A stretch of DNA of 64,000 nt from Vibrio mangrovi (lineage in GTDB: Bacteria; Pseudomonadota; Gammaproteobacteria; Enterobacterales; Vibrionaceae): the NCBI RefSeq assembly GCF_024346955.1, contig NZ_AP024883.1, positions 1,798,001 through 1,862,000 of the forward strand. The letters run 5' to 3'. A program made the position numbers and the translations under genes. The first letter of the stretch is position 1. The number at the start of each line of letters is the position of its first letter. The notes below the pieces were generated by a model. The model ran no database searches and had not been told where the DNA came from. It worked only from the letters and a program-made list of their open reading frames with translations. Positions 10,299-19,245 of this stretch are shown piece after piece.

Positions 10299-12349
10299 AG
10301 TACAGCCTCCGCCAGAGAATCTTCAGCTACAGTTTGGTGAGAAACGGAAGAATGCAAACGCTGTTTCACTGTTTTTGATGCTTTCAGTCCGGAGAAAATT
10401 GCACCTTCGATATTCCCGATACCGATACTGTCCTGATTGGCAAAGTGAATACACTTGAATGGCTCACCGGCAGCGTTAAATATACCACGACTCTGGTGTC
10501 CTTTTACTGAGGTCACCAAACCACCGGACCAGTGCCAGATCTTAATGTCTTCAATCACATCCGGACTCATACCGATATTGGTCAGCAATTTGGAAATTTC
10601 AAAATAGGTTTGTTTTTGCAGTGCTCTGAACTTTCCGGTTGCATCGCGACCTTTTCGCTCCGGACGTGTTGTTGGCATCAGCAGGGATAACACTCCGACT
10701 TCAGATTTATTGGCAGAATCCATCCAGTTTGCCACCAGACAGGTTCCGGGTTTGCACCAGTGATACGGTTCATTTGCTGAAGCATTTTCAGGTTCGATCA
10801 TGTAACCACCGAAGGAGTGGCTGAGAACCGGTTTCGAGAGCAATACACTGGCCAGATAATAGTCTTCATAGCAAATGGTCTGAATTGCATCGAGCTGGCT
10901 TTTCGGCAGAGCAGGGAGGTGTTTTACAATTTCTGTTTTCTGTACCGCCCAAATGACCTGACGGGTATTTATCTGTACCGATTGTCCGCCGACCATGAGT
11001 TGCAGTTCTGCATGATCATCAGCAAGCTGGCTGATGTGTTCTAATGTAGAATCTGTAATCATCGTGACATTTTCTTTTTTATCAAGGTAGCCGCACAGTC
11101 CGGCACTGAATCCGCCATTGCCTCCGGGCAGCGTCATCAGATTGCCCCGTAAATATCCGATCAGGAAGTAGAGACCGGCATAAGCGGAGATATCATGAAG
11201 ATCAGAACATTCAACCCGTAGTGCAACTCTGACAGCGTTTTCAACTAATTTTCCCAGAGAGACGGGCGGGCGCAGATGCTGAGGGAAACCGGCAAGTTTT
11301 TCGGGTTCAAACAGGTAAGTATATAACGAGGTATTATCCAGCAACTCCATCTCTTCCCGGGGCCAGCCGCTTTCTTCGGTCCAGGGAACCTGAGGATAGA
11401 GGCGTGTGCCGGGAGCAAAGCGGTCCAGAAAACGGTAAAGTTCAGCAAAGGTCGGATCGCCGAGCTGTTTGGCTGAGCTCACATAAGGTTTGCCAATAAT
11501 CGCATTGAGGAAAAGCTGACCGGTCAGTCCCCAGACCGAAGGTTTGAGCAGATAAGCCGGTTGTTTGAGAAAACCGACGACGATTTCACCCAGACAGCGC
11601 ATCAGTAACATTGTATCGAAAAAGACCAGTGTATCTTCAGCATTAGAGCGGTACATTTTATCCATACCGATCTTTTTCAGGATATACATCATTTCAGAAT
11701 CGGGGAGTGGTTCCTGAAAACAGACACCGCCTACAGGATGTTTGAGTCCCTGATATTGTTCGTAGCGGGCATTTCCGCCCAGTGATGCACTTTTTTCAAC
11801 TACCAGTACCCGTTCCTGATCAAATTCGCTGGCAGCAGTTAGTCCGGCAACGCCACCCCCGATAATTACCACATCGTATGAATCTCCTGACTGAGGACGA
11901 GTGGTTCGGGCAGGTTGATCCGATGCCGGCTGATGAACAGAAAAATCACGGGTAGGAAAAGTGCGGGCTCTGGGCGTCCGTCGGGACTGGACTCGCAGCA
12001 TGTAGAGTGCTGCCAGAGCAAAAACAACATCCAGAGGTACAACCTGTGGTTGTGAACGGTGTAACAGGGTGACGAATACAGCCATCATCAACAACTGACC
12101 GTAGATGACCCATTTTGTCCAGGGAGGATTAATTAACAGAACCAGACCGGAAATAAACAGGATAGCTCCGACCAGTAAGTTGACAAATTGTGCATGAGCA
12201 CCGATCCAGACAGAGACACCTTCATACCAGGTTCCCTGATTTGCTATAGCGGCGACTTTCAGCTCTGCTACAACATCTTCAAACTGAGGAAAAAGTTTAG
12301 CAATGCCTGCAAGCATATAAAGTACAGCGAAAATACGTTGAATAATCAT
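10295..12349 (-). CDS. pigB: PigB, membrane FAD oxidase of the monopyrrole branch
   Basis: 684 residues from the ATG at 12349, preceded by AGAGG. A TTG 24 bases further upstream has no better ribosome site. The first ~125 residues form about four hydrophobic segments resembling DoxX-like membrane domains. The FAD dinucleotide-binding motif YDVVIIGGGVAGLTAA follows, then an amine-oxidase-type domain. PigB oxidises the dihydro-monopyrrole made by PigE to 2-methyl-3-n-amyl-pyrrole. It is the first gene of the visible operon: no pigA precedes it, unlike Serratia. Confidence 0.9.
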   Translation of the reverse strand: MIIQRIFAVLYMLAGIAKLFPQFEDVVAELKVAAIANQGTWYEGVSVWIGAHAQFVNLLVGAILFISGLVLLINPPWTKWVIYGQLLMMAVFVTLLHRSQPQVVPLDVVFALAALYMLRVQSRRTPRARTFPTRDFSVHQPASDQPARTTRPQSGDSYDVVIIGGGVAGLTAASEFDQERVLVVEKSASLGGNARYEQYQGLKHPVGGVCFQEPLPDSEMMYILKKIGMDKMYRSNAEDTLVFFDTMLLMRCLGEIVVGFLKQPAYLLKPSVWGLTGQLFLNAIIGKPYVSSAKQLGDPTFAELYRFLDRFAPGTRLYPQVPWTEESGWPREEMELLDNTSLYTYLFEPEKLAGFPQHLRPPVSLGKLVENAVRVALRVECSDLHDISAYAGLYFLIGYLRGNLMTLPGGNGGFSAGLCGYLDKKENVTMITDSTLEHISQLADDHAELQLMVGGQSVQINTRQVIWAVQKTEIVKHLPALPKSQLDAIQTICYEDYYLASVLLSKPVLSHSFGGYMIEPENASANEPYHWCKPGTCLVANWMDSANKSEVGVLSLLMPTTRPERKGRDATGKFRALQKQTYFEISKLLTNIGMSPDVIEDIKIWHWSGGLVTSVKGHQSRGIFNAAGEPFKCIHFANQDSIGIGNIEGAIFSGLKASKTVKQRLHSSVSHQTVAEDSLAEAVL

Positions 12350-13487
12350 TCGATAGTTACCTCTTAAAGCCAATTTTGCGAGCGATGATCATTGATATCG
12401 TTCGAAGCGGACAACTAATCGGGCGGTCAACTCACCTTTTCCTGAAATCATCAAATCCTGAGAAATTACACAACTTACTACCACTGCCGAAACGATGGAA
12501 TTTCTGGATATACAGATTGTTGGTCACGAAAATTATTTACTAATACGCAGCACTAACCTTATATCTATTGATATAATTAAATATTATTTGGCATGCTTAA
12601 ACTATTAGTAAAATAAAGATCATGATGGTCAGCCCTGACGTTGTTATATATTATTAATCAACAAAACAATCATTAATATGTTTGTGAAATTATTGTTTTG
12701 TCTCTGATGCTATACCTCTGTTCGTTCTTCTTTCGAACAAGACCATTCTGCAAGATGGCTATGTGTTTATTGTTATAAAGGAAAAATATTAAACTTTTAA
12801 GTCAGAAAAAATATAATTGAATTTAATTTATGTTTTGTCTGTAAAAATAGTTACCACAAAAGATGTGCTGCTATCAAGATATATAAATTCGGAAAATAAG
12901 TGCTGAACAATTATTAAGCATATTTTTTACTGTTTAAAATCAACATGTTATGTTTTGTTTTTTATGTTGGAAAATATTTCCTGAAAATTTCAACATGGGA
13001 TAGAGTTCTCAAAATATAAAGTAATATTAACAATGGATTACAGTTCCATCGTTGATTAATTTAAATTTCCTTTATTGATGTACTTCTTATTATTCCGTTT
13101 CATAAATAATAAAACAGTTAAAATGATACAAGTTATAATATTATCAAAAAATAAAGACTAACCATATTTATGGTGTACTCAACACCAAATCCTGGAAACA
13201 TTTTTCTGACTATCAATGCAATTTTATTCGGATAAAATTCATTTGTTTTCTTGATTGTTTTATCAAGTGCAAAATATTCGCAATCAACTATGACTAATTT
13301 GTGATATTGACTTTAGTCATAAAATTCTTGTTGGTTATATAGAAACAGTTATATAGAAATGGTTATATAACTAACATCAAATAATCTAACTGCTTTTATA
13401 TATAGAAAAATTTTATGGGCTCATCAGAAATAATGATAGTGAAGGTTATGACTGATGTTCATCAGAAATGACATGGTCATTTTCGAA
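12350..13487. other. AT-rich divergent intergenic region between pigB and nifH
   Basis: About 1.1 kb with no convincing open frame on either strand. It is strikingly A+T-rich compared with the flanking operons and contains many short A/T tracts. It must carry the pig operon promoter (minus strand, near 12.35-12.6 kb), but I see no strong consensus sigma-70 pair I would fix. The nif control elements begin at about 13500. Confidence 0.6.
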
Positions 13488-13499
13488 CCTGACAACCAT

Positions 13500-13515
13500 T
13501 GTTATAAAACAGACA
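13500..13515 (+). promoter_or_regulatory. NifA upstream activator sequence of nifH
   Basis: A perfect TGT-N10-ACA: TGT at 13500-13502 and ACA at 13513-13515, about 75 bases upstream of the -24 box. This is the established NifA binding consensus and spacing. Confidence 0.8.
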
Positions 13516-13587
13516 ATCCCAGTCATTTTGTCTGGATTATTTTACTTGAAATTAAATTAATCTATTGAATTTAAAGTAATTAAGTCC

Positions 13588-13604
13588 TTGGCATAATATT
13601 CGCT
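13588..13604 (+). promoter_or_regulatory. Sigma-54 promoter of nifHDKTY
   Basis: TTGGCATAATATTCGCT: GG at 13590-13591 and GC at 13602-13603 are separated by exactly 10 bases, the -24/-12 arrangement of RpoN promoters. It lies 39 bases before the nifH start codon. The -12 half (TCGC) is weaker than the consensus TTGC, which usually makes the promoter depend on its activator. Confidence 0.82.
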
Positions 13605-13642
13605 CAATAAGCTGTGCGTCTAATATTACAAGGAGACAGACC

Positions 13643-14527
13643 ATGGCAATTCGTCAATGTGCAATTTATGGAAAAGGTGGGATCGGTAAATCGACCACAA
13701 CACAGAATCTGGTTGCGGCGCTCGCCGAAGCCGGGAAACAGGTCATGATCATCGGCTGTGACCCGAAAGCAGACTCAACACGTTTGATCCTGCATTCGAA
13801 AGCGCAGAACACCATCATGGAAATGGCTGCTGAAGCCGGAACTGTGGAAGACATCGAACTGGAAGATGTTCTGAAAGTCGGTTTTGGTGGTGTCCGCTGT
13901 GTCGAATCGGGTGGCCCTGAACCAGGTGTCGGCTGTGCCGGACGGGGTGTTATCACTGCGATCAATTTCTTAGAAGAAGAAGGTGCGTACGAAGACGATC
14001 TTGACTTTGTTTTCTATGACGTACTCGGTGACGTTGTTTGTGGTGGATTCGCGATGCCAATCCGGGAAAACAAAGCGGAAGAGATCTATATCGTCGTTTC
14101 CGGAGAAATGATGGCGATGTATGCCGCCAACAATATCTCGAAGGGGATTTGTAAATATGCAGCTTCCGGTAATGTTCGTCTGGCCGGTCTGATTTGTAAC
14201 TCCCGCAACACTGATCGTGAAGATGAGCTGATTATGGCTCTGGCAGCCAAACTCGGAACTCAGATGATTCACTTTGTTCCTCGTGACAATGTGGTTCAGC
14301 GTGCCGAAATCCGGCGGATGACCGTAATCGAATACGATGCCAAATGTAGTCAGGCTGACGAATACCGGACACTGGCGCAAAAGATCATCGACAACCAGCT
14401 TTTTGTCGTACCACAGCCTGCCACGATGGATGAACTGGAAGCTCTGCTGATGGAATTCGGCATCATCGATGAAGAAGATGAATCGATCATCGGTAAGAAA
14501 GCGGATGAAGAGACGGTAGCGGCTTAA
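13643..14527 (+). CDS. nifH: NifH, nitrogenase iron protein
   Basis: 294 residues. The P-loop GKGGIGKSTT lies at residues 9-18, followed by CDPKADSTR (switch I). The two [4Fe-4S] ligand cysteines lie in GVGCAGRGV and GDVVCGGFAM. The arginine of GCAGRG is the ADP-ribosylation site used by DraT in some bacteria. It is the ATP-dependent electron donor to NifDK and is also needed for FeMo-co synthesis. The start has AAGGAG eight bases upstream. It heads the structural operon behind a sigma-54/NifA promoter. Confidence 0.98.
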   Translation: MAIRQCAIYGKGGIGKSTTTQNLVAALAEAGKQVMIIGCDPKADSTRLILHSKAQNTIMEMAAEAGTVEDIELEDVLKVGFGGVRCVESGGPEPGVGCAGRGVITAINFLEEEGAYEDDLDFVFYDVLGDVVCGGFAMPIRENKAEEIYIVVSGEMMAMYAANNISKGICKYAASGNVRLAGLICNSRNTDREDELIMALAAKLGTQMIHFVPRDNVVQRAEIRRMTVIEYDAKCSQADEYRTLAQKIIDNQLFVVPQPATMDELEALLMEFGIIDEEDESIIGKKADEETVAA

Positions 14528-14578
14528 TCAGAGCTGAGAATACACGCCATCTTGATATCAATGGATGAGGAATACAGG

Positions 14579-16072
14579 ATGCAGATGAACAAAGAACAGA
14601 CTCAGGCGCTGATTGATGAAGTGCTGGAAGTTTATCCTGAGGTTGCAAAAGCCGATCGGGAAAAACATGTGGTTGTCAGTGATAACACCACCGACAGCGG
14701 TAAATGTATTACTTCCAACCGTAAATCTTTACCGGGCGTAATGACAGTCCGTGGTTGTGCCTATGCCGGTTCAAAAGGTGTGGTCTGGGGACCGGTCAAA
14801 GACATGATCCATATTTCCCACGGGCCGATCGGCTGCGGACAATACTCTCGCGCGGGTCGGCGGAACTATTATGTGGGTGATACAGGAGTGGATACATTTG
14901 GCACGATGAACTTCACGACCGACTTTCAGGAACGGGATATTGTTTTCGGGGGTGACAAAAAGCTCAGTGCTGCAATTGATGAGCTTGAATCACTGTTCCC
15001 GCTGGCAAAAGGCTATTCCATTCAGTCGGAATGTCCGGTCGGTCTGATTGGGGATGACATTGAAGCAGTTGCCAAAACCAAAGGGGCTGAAATTGGTAAA
15101 ACCATTGTACCGGTGCGTTGTGAAGGCTTCCGGGGCGTTTCTCAGTCCCTTGGTCACCACATCGCTAACGATACATTGCGTGACTATGTGCTGGAAGGTG
15201 CGGAAACCGAAGATGCCGACAGTACGCCGTATGATGTCGCCATTATCGGCGATTATAACATCGGTGGTGATGCGTGGTCTTCGCGGATCATTCTGGAAGA
15301 CATGGGCCTGCGGGTTGTCGCACAGTGGTCCGGAGACGGAACATTACCAGAACTGGAAAACACACCGAAGGTGAAACTGAATCTGGTGCACTGTTACCGT
15401 TCGATGAACTACATTGTGCGTTTTATGGAAGAGAAACACGGCATTCCATGGATCGAGTACAACCTGTTCGGTCCGACCAAAATTGAAGAGTCAATGCGCA
15501 AAATTGCCGCACTATTCGACGATAAAATCCAGCAGCAGACCGAAGCGGTGATCGCCCGTTACCGCCAGCAGTGGCAGCCGGTGATTGATAAATACCGTTC
15601 ACGGCTTGAAGGCAAAAGAGTGATGTTATACGTCGGTGGTTTACGGCCTCGCCACATTATCGGCGCCTATGAAGATCTCGGCATGGAAATCGTCGGCACC
15701 GGGTATGAATTTGCCCATAACGATGATTACGCCAAAACCACACCGGAACTGAAGGATTCAACCCTGCTGTTTGATGATGCCAGTGCCTATGAGCTGGAAA
15801 CCTATGTCAAACGGCTGAATCCGGATCTGGTTGGCTCCGGGGTCAAAGAGAAGTATGTGTTCCAGAAAATGGGCTTCCCATTCCGTCAGATGCACAGCTG
15901 GGATTATTCCGGCCCGTATCACGGTGTGGATGGCTTCGCGATTTTTGCCCGCGACATGGATATGACGATTAACAATCCATGCTGGAACATGATGACACCG
16001 CCGTGGCTTAAAACTGACGAAGCCGTGTCTGAAAATATGACCGAAGAAAACAGAGCGGAAAAAATCGCCTGA
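14579..16072 (+). CDS. nifD: NifD, nitrogenase MoFe protein alpha chain
   Basis: 497 residues. P-cluster cysteines are visible in RGCAYAGSKG, HGPIGCGQYS and SECPVGLIGDD. The FeMo-co ligands are the Cys in HCYRSMNYI and the His in MHSWDYSGPYHG. With NifK it forms the tetramer that reduces N2. An upstream in-frame TTG (14552) would add nine residues, but the ATG at 14579 has GAGG eight bases before it, and ATG at 14585 is also possible. It lies 51 bases after nifH. Confidence 0.97.
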   Translation: MQMNKEQTQALIDEVLEVYPEVAKADREKHVVVSDNTTDSGKCITSNRKSLPGVMTVRGCAYAGSKGVVWGPVKDMIHISHGPIGCGQYSRAGRRNYYVGDTGVDTFGTMNFTTDFQERDIVFGGDKKLSAAIDELESLFPLAKGYSIQSECPVGLIGDDIEAVAKTKGAEIGKTIVPVRCEGFRGVSQSLGHHIANDTLRDYVLEGAETEDADSTPYDVAIIGDYNIGGDAWSSRIILEDMGLRVVAQWSGDGTLPELENTPKVKLNLVHCYRSMNYIVRFMEEKHGIPWIEYNLFGPTKIEESMRKIAALFDDKIQQQTEAVIARYRQQWQPVIDKYRSRLEGKRVMLYVGGLRPRHIIGAYEDLGMEIVGTGYEFAHNDDYAKTTPELKDSTLLFDDASAYELETYVKRLNPDLVGSGVKEKYVFQKMGFPFRQMHSWDYSGPYHGVDGFAIFARDMDMTINNPCWNMMTPPWLKTDEAVSENMTEENRAEKIA

Positions 16073-16208
16073 CCGAAGACGGAAGTGGCTTCATGTGATC
16101 GTCAGTGATCTCATGCGAGCGGCAGTAAATAGCATGAAGCGAAAGGGACTTCCACCATATTCAACCGAACCGGAGTTCACAGATGAGTGGCACGGTAGGA
16201 GAAAACCT

Positions 16209-17780
16209 ATGACTCAGAATGTCGATGATATCAAATCGGGTTATGCGCTGTTTCAGCAGCCGGAATATCAGGATTTGATCGCCAGTAAGCGTCGTGATTT
16301 CGAAGCAGCCTATGATGCTGAGAAGGTCAAAGAGATCTTTGAATGGACCACGACCAAAGAATATCAGGAAATTAATTTTAACCGTAAGCATATCACCATT
16401 GATCCGGCCAAAGCCTGCCAACCGTTGGGTTCAGTGCTTTGTGCGCTGGGATTCGAAAATACTTTGCCTTATGTGCACGGTTCGCAGGGATGTGTTGCTT
16501 ACTTCCGGACCTATTTTAACCGTCACTTCAAAGAACCGGTGGCTTGTGTTTCTGACTCGATGACCGAAGACGCTGCGGTTTTCGGCGGTCAGAACAATAT
16601 GTTTCAGGGATTGCAGAATGCTTATGCGCTCTATAAACCGGAGATGATCGCCGTCTCGACCACCTGTATGGCCGAAGTTATCGGAGATGATCTCAATGCG
16701 TTTATCAACAATGCCAAAGAAGGCGGTTATCTGCCGAAAACAGTGCCAACACCGTTTGCGCATACACCAAGTTTTGTCGGCAGCCATCTCACTGGCTGGG
16801 ACAGCATGTTTGAAGGTGTTTTGCGTCATTTTACCCTCAATAGCGGGGAAACTTATCAGCCCGGCAGTAACGGTAAACTCAATATTGTGCCCGGATTTGA
16901 AACCTATCTCGGCAATTATCGGGTGATCCAGCGGATGCTCGATGAGATGAATGTTGATTACGCATACCTGTGTGATCCGTCCGAAGTGCTTGATACGCCA
17001 GCGGACGGGGAATATCGCATGTATGCCGGAGGAACGCCGGTTGCACAGGTGAAAGATGCGCCGAATGCCAAAGCGACCCTGTTGCTTCAGGGCACTCAGC
17101 TTCCCAAAACGAAGAAATTCATCGAAAACAACTGGCAGCAGGATGTTCCGCAGATCGATATCCCGATGGGACTGGAATGGACCGATAACTTCCTGATGAA
17201 AGTTGCGGAACTGAGCGGTCAGCCAATCCCGGACTCAATCACCAAAGAGCGGGGCCGTCTGGTTGATATGATGACCGACTCGCACACCTGGCTGCATGGT
17301 CTGAAAGTCTCACTTTACGGCGATCCGGATTATCTGCTGGGCATGTGTAAATTTCTCACTGAGTTAGGCTGTGAAATCAAACATGTGCTGTGTCATAACG
17401 GTGCCAAACGCTGGAAGAAAACGATCGAAACGATGCTGGCCCAGACACCTTACGGAGAAGAGGCCCAGGTGTTGGTCGGTAAAGATCTGTGGCATCTGCG
17501 TTCTCTGATGTTCACCGAGAAGCCGGATCTGTTGATCGGAAATTCCTACGGGAAGTTCATTCAGCGCGATACCAAAGCCAAAGGGGATGAATTTGAAGTC
17601 CCGCTGGTGCGGATCGGTTTTCCGATTTTTGACCGTCATCATCTGCACCGTGAGGCGACGCTGGGTTATGAAGGAGCAATGTCTATTCTGACCACGCTGA
17701 CCAACGAAGTGCTGGCAAAACTGGATCGGGAAACTATGGTGATGGGCACAACCGATCTCGGCTTTGATTTGGTGCGCTAG
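16209..17780 (+). CDS. nifK: NifK, nitrogenase MoFe protein beta chain
   Basis: 523 residues from the ATG at 16209, which follows TAGGAG. A longer frame opens at 16095 but lacks a comparable site and would exceed the family length. P-cluster cysteines are seen in KACQPLGSVLCALGF and HGSQGCVAYFR, and VSTTCMAEVIGDD supplies the third. It pairs with NifD. The 136-base gap after nifD is unusual, and the 3' side carries a large hairpin. Confidence 0.97.
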   Translation: MTQNVDDIKSGYALFQQPEYQDLIASKRRDFEAAYDAEKVKEIFEWTTTKEYQEINFNRKHITIDPAKACQPLGSVLCALGFENTLPYVHGSQGCVAYFRTYFNRHFKEPVACVSDSMTEDAAVFGGQNNMFQGLQNAYALYKPEMIAVSTTCMAEVIGDDLNAFINNAKEGGYLPKTVPTPFAHTPSFVGSHLTGWDSMFEGVLRHFTLNSGETYQPGSNGKLNIVPGFETYLGNYRVIQRMLDEMNVDYAYLCDPSEVLDTPADGEYRMYAGGTPVAQVKDAPNAKATLLLQGTQLPKTKKFIENNWQQDVPQIDIPMGLEWTDNFLMKVAELSGQPIPDSITKERGRLVDMMTDSHTWLHGLKVSLYGDPDYLLGMCKFLTELGCEIKHVLCHNGAKRWKKTIETMLAQTPYGEEAQVLVGKDLWHLRSLMFTEKPDLLIGNSYGKFIQRDTKAKGDEFEVPLVRIGFPIFDRHHLHREATLGYEGAMSILTTLTNEVLAKLDRETMVMGTTDLGFDLVR

Positions 17781-17813
17781 AGAGCAGAGTCAATCGAGCT
17801 GAACAAGTGAGAG

Positions 17814-17911
17814 ATGAGGCCGGGTGGAATTTCAAAACTGACTCGCCATGGATGGCGAGTCAGAGCTACAGGGATGTATTCATGCGATTTTAAAATTCTG
17901 CCCGGCCTCAT
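17814..17911 (+). promoter_or_regulatory. Nested hairpin between nifK and nifT
   Basis: An outer 19-base pairing joins 17814-17832 and 17893-17911 with only G-U and one mismatch-type deviations. Inside it lies a perfect 10-base stem (GACTCGCCAT/ATGGCGAGTC, 17840-17861). No T-run follows. By analogy with intercistronic stems after highly expressed structural genes, it probably protects the nifHDK mRNA or lowers expression of nifTY. The function is inferred. Confidence 0.7.
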
Positions 17912-17945
17912 TGAGTGATAACTCAGTGAAAAGGATAAATTCACG

Positions 17946-18164
17946 ATGGCAAATGTGATGATTCAATACAATGAAGCGGGTGCATTATCGCTTTATCTGA
18001 CCAAGAAAGATCTGGAAGAGACCATCATCCGGCTGGAATTTGATTCGGATGAGCAGTGGGGCGGGGAAGTCCATCTTGCCAGCGGTGCAGTTTATTATAT
18101 TGAGCCCATTGGTAAACCCAAACTGCCAGTTTCCGTTCGAGCGAAACGGTTACAGGCAGCCTGA
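17946..18164 (+). CDS. nifT: NifT/FixT family protein
   Basis: 72 residues with the NifT pattern: an MANVMIQYN start, then EQWGGEVHLASGAVYYI near the middle and a basic C-terminus. Its role is still unclear; it is a conserved member of nifHDKTY operons and dispensable in Klebsiella. It sits downstream of the nifK hairpin and 15 bases before nifY. Confidence 0.9.
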   Translation: MANVMIQYNEAGALSLYLTKKDLEETIIRLEFDSDEQWGGEVHLASGAVYYIEPIGKPKLPVSVRAKRLQAA

Positions 18165-18179
18165 CCGGGAGATAATCTT

Positions 18180-18968
18180 ATGTCTCAAATGATCTACCCA
18201 ATGAACCATTCAGACCGATCTTCATCAGACCGTTCTTTATCAGAAACGGCGCAGCAAAACGGTGACGCATCCGGACGTGATACAATGACTGCTCAGGCAG
18301 CCCTGCGGATCGCACTGGCAGCCAGACAACTTCCCGGTATTGATGTCCGGGCTTTACTCGGCCTGCTGATACAACATCTCAGTGCCCCTTTATCTGAAGA
18401 AAAACTGCTGAAACTGTCACCGAAAGCTTTCCGGCTGATGGTTAGCTCGATTCAGGGCGGTCCGGGGCGCAAGGAGACAGGCAATGCTTATGCGGTACTG
18501 ACGCAGACACAACCTGAAGCGGAACCGCCAAGAATCAAAGCAGTTGAACCACTTGCAGCACCGAAACTGTATGCAGCCGTTACTTCTAATCAGGGAGAAA
18601 TGATCGATGGTCATTACGGTTCCTGTCTCAACATCCTGGTATATGAAGTAAACCGGGATAGTTATCAGTTGATCGATATTCGTCCCGTGGAGCGTCATCT
18701 GCAGGGCGAAGTGCGTTCTCAGAAGCTACTCGAACTGATCCACGACTGCCAGATACTCTTCACACTATCGATCGGTGGCCCGGCCGCAGCCAAAGTGACC
18801 CGGGCTGATGTGCATCCGATCAAGCGGGCAACTCCGACTGAAGCTGGTGAAGTCATGACTGAGCTGTCTCAGGTGATTTGTAATTCACCACCGCCGTGGC
18901 TGCGTAAACAGCTTGGTTTACCGCCTGACTTTTCAGCATGGTTGTCTGACGATGCTGAAGCGATATAA
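18180..18968 (+). CDS. nifY: NifY, nitrogenase cofactor carrier
   Basis: 262 residues, somewhat longer than Klebsiella NifY (220) because of a Ser/Thr-rich N-terminal tail of about 35 residues. The C-terminal half is a NifX/NifB-type FeMo-co-binding domain (IDGHYGSCLNILVYEV, SIGGPAAAKVTRADVHPI). It binds apo-dinitrogenase or its cofactor during maturation. It is the last gene of the nifH operon and is followed by an intrinsic terminator. Confidence 0.9.
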   Translation: MSQMIYPMNHSDRSSSDRSLSETAQQNGDASGRDTMTAQAALRIALAARQLPGIDVRALLGLLIQHLSAPLSEEKLLKLSPKAFRLMVSSIQGGPGRKETGNAYAVLTQTQPEAEPPRIKAVEPLAAPKLYAAVTSNQGEMIDGHYGSCLNILVYEVNRDSYQLIDIRPVERHLQGEVRSQKLLELIHDCQILFTLSIGGPAAAKVTRADVHPIKRATPTEAGEVMTELSQVICNSPPPWLRKQLGLPPDFSAWLSDDAEAI

Positions 18969-19009
18969 CGTTTTTTATTTTCGACAATCTTCAATTATTT
19001 CTTTTCTTT

Positions 19010-19037
19010 GCGCTTCATTCATATGAAGCGCTTTTTT
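19010..19037 (+). terminator. Intrinsic terminator of nifHDKTY
   Basis: GCGCTTCAT (19010-19018), a four-base loop, ATGAAGCGC (19023-19031), then six T. A perfect 9-bp stem. Confidence 0.9.
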
Positions 19038-19089
19038 ATCTTTTGTGATCCACTACCTGCGGAATCCGGGCGTAAGTATGTAGAACGAT

Positions 19090-19105
19090 TGTCGCTTTTA
19101 CGACA
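19090..19105 (+). promoter_or_regulatory. NifA upstream activator sequence of nifE
   Basis: TGT-N10-ACA: TGT at 19090-19092 and ACA at 19103-19105. The whole site (TTGTCGCTTTTACGACAA) is an almost perfect dyad. It lies about 64 bases upstream of the -24 box. Confidence 0.8.
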
Positions 19106-19166
19106 ATGTCCGACATATCTCGGTATGGATTAAATACAAAATCATTTATTTTCAATGAATTACTCC

Positions 19167-19185
19167 ATGGTTCATATTTTGCAGC
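19167..19185 (+). promoter_or_regulatory. Sigma-54 promoter of nifENX-fdxB
   Basis: ATGGTTCATATTTTGCA: GG at 19169-19170 and GC at 19181-19182, 10 bases apart. The -12 half TTTTGCA is close to consensus. It lies about 65 bases before the nifE start. Confidence 0.78.
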
Positions 19186-19245
19186 ACTGCCAGACAGCGT
19201 GTTGGCTTGCGACAGAAGTCATCAGGGAAAACGGCAGGAGGCGGA

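Noticed and set aside
13441..13475. A TGT...ACA pair near 13456-13473 as a second NifA site at nifH
   Set aside because: The spacer is 12 bases rather than 10, so it does not match the consensus.
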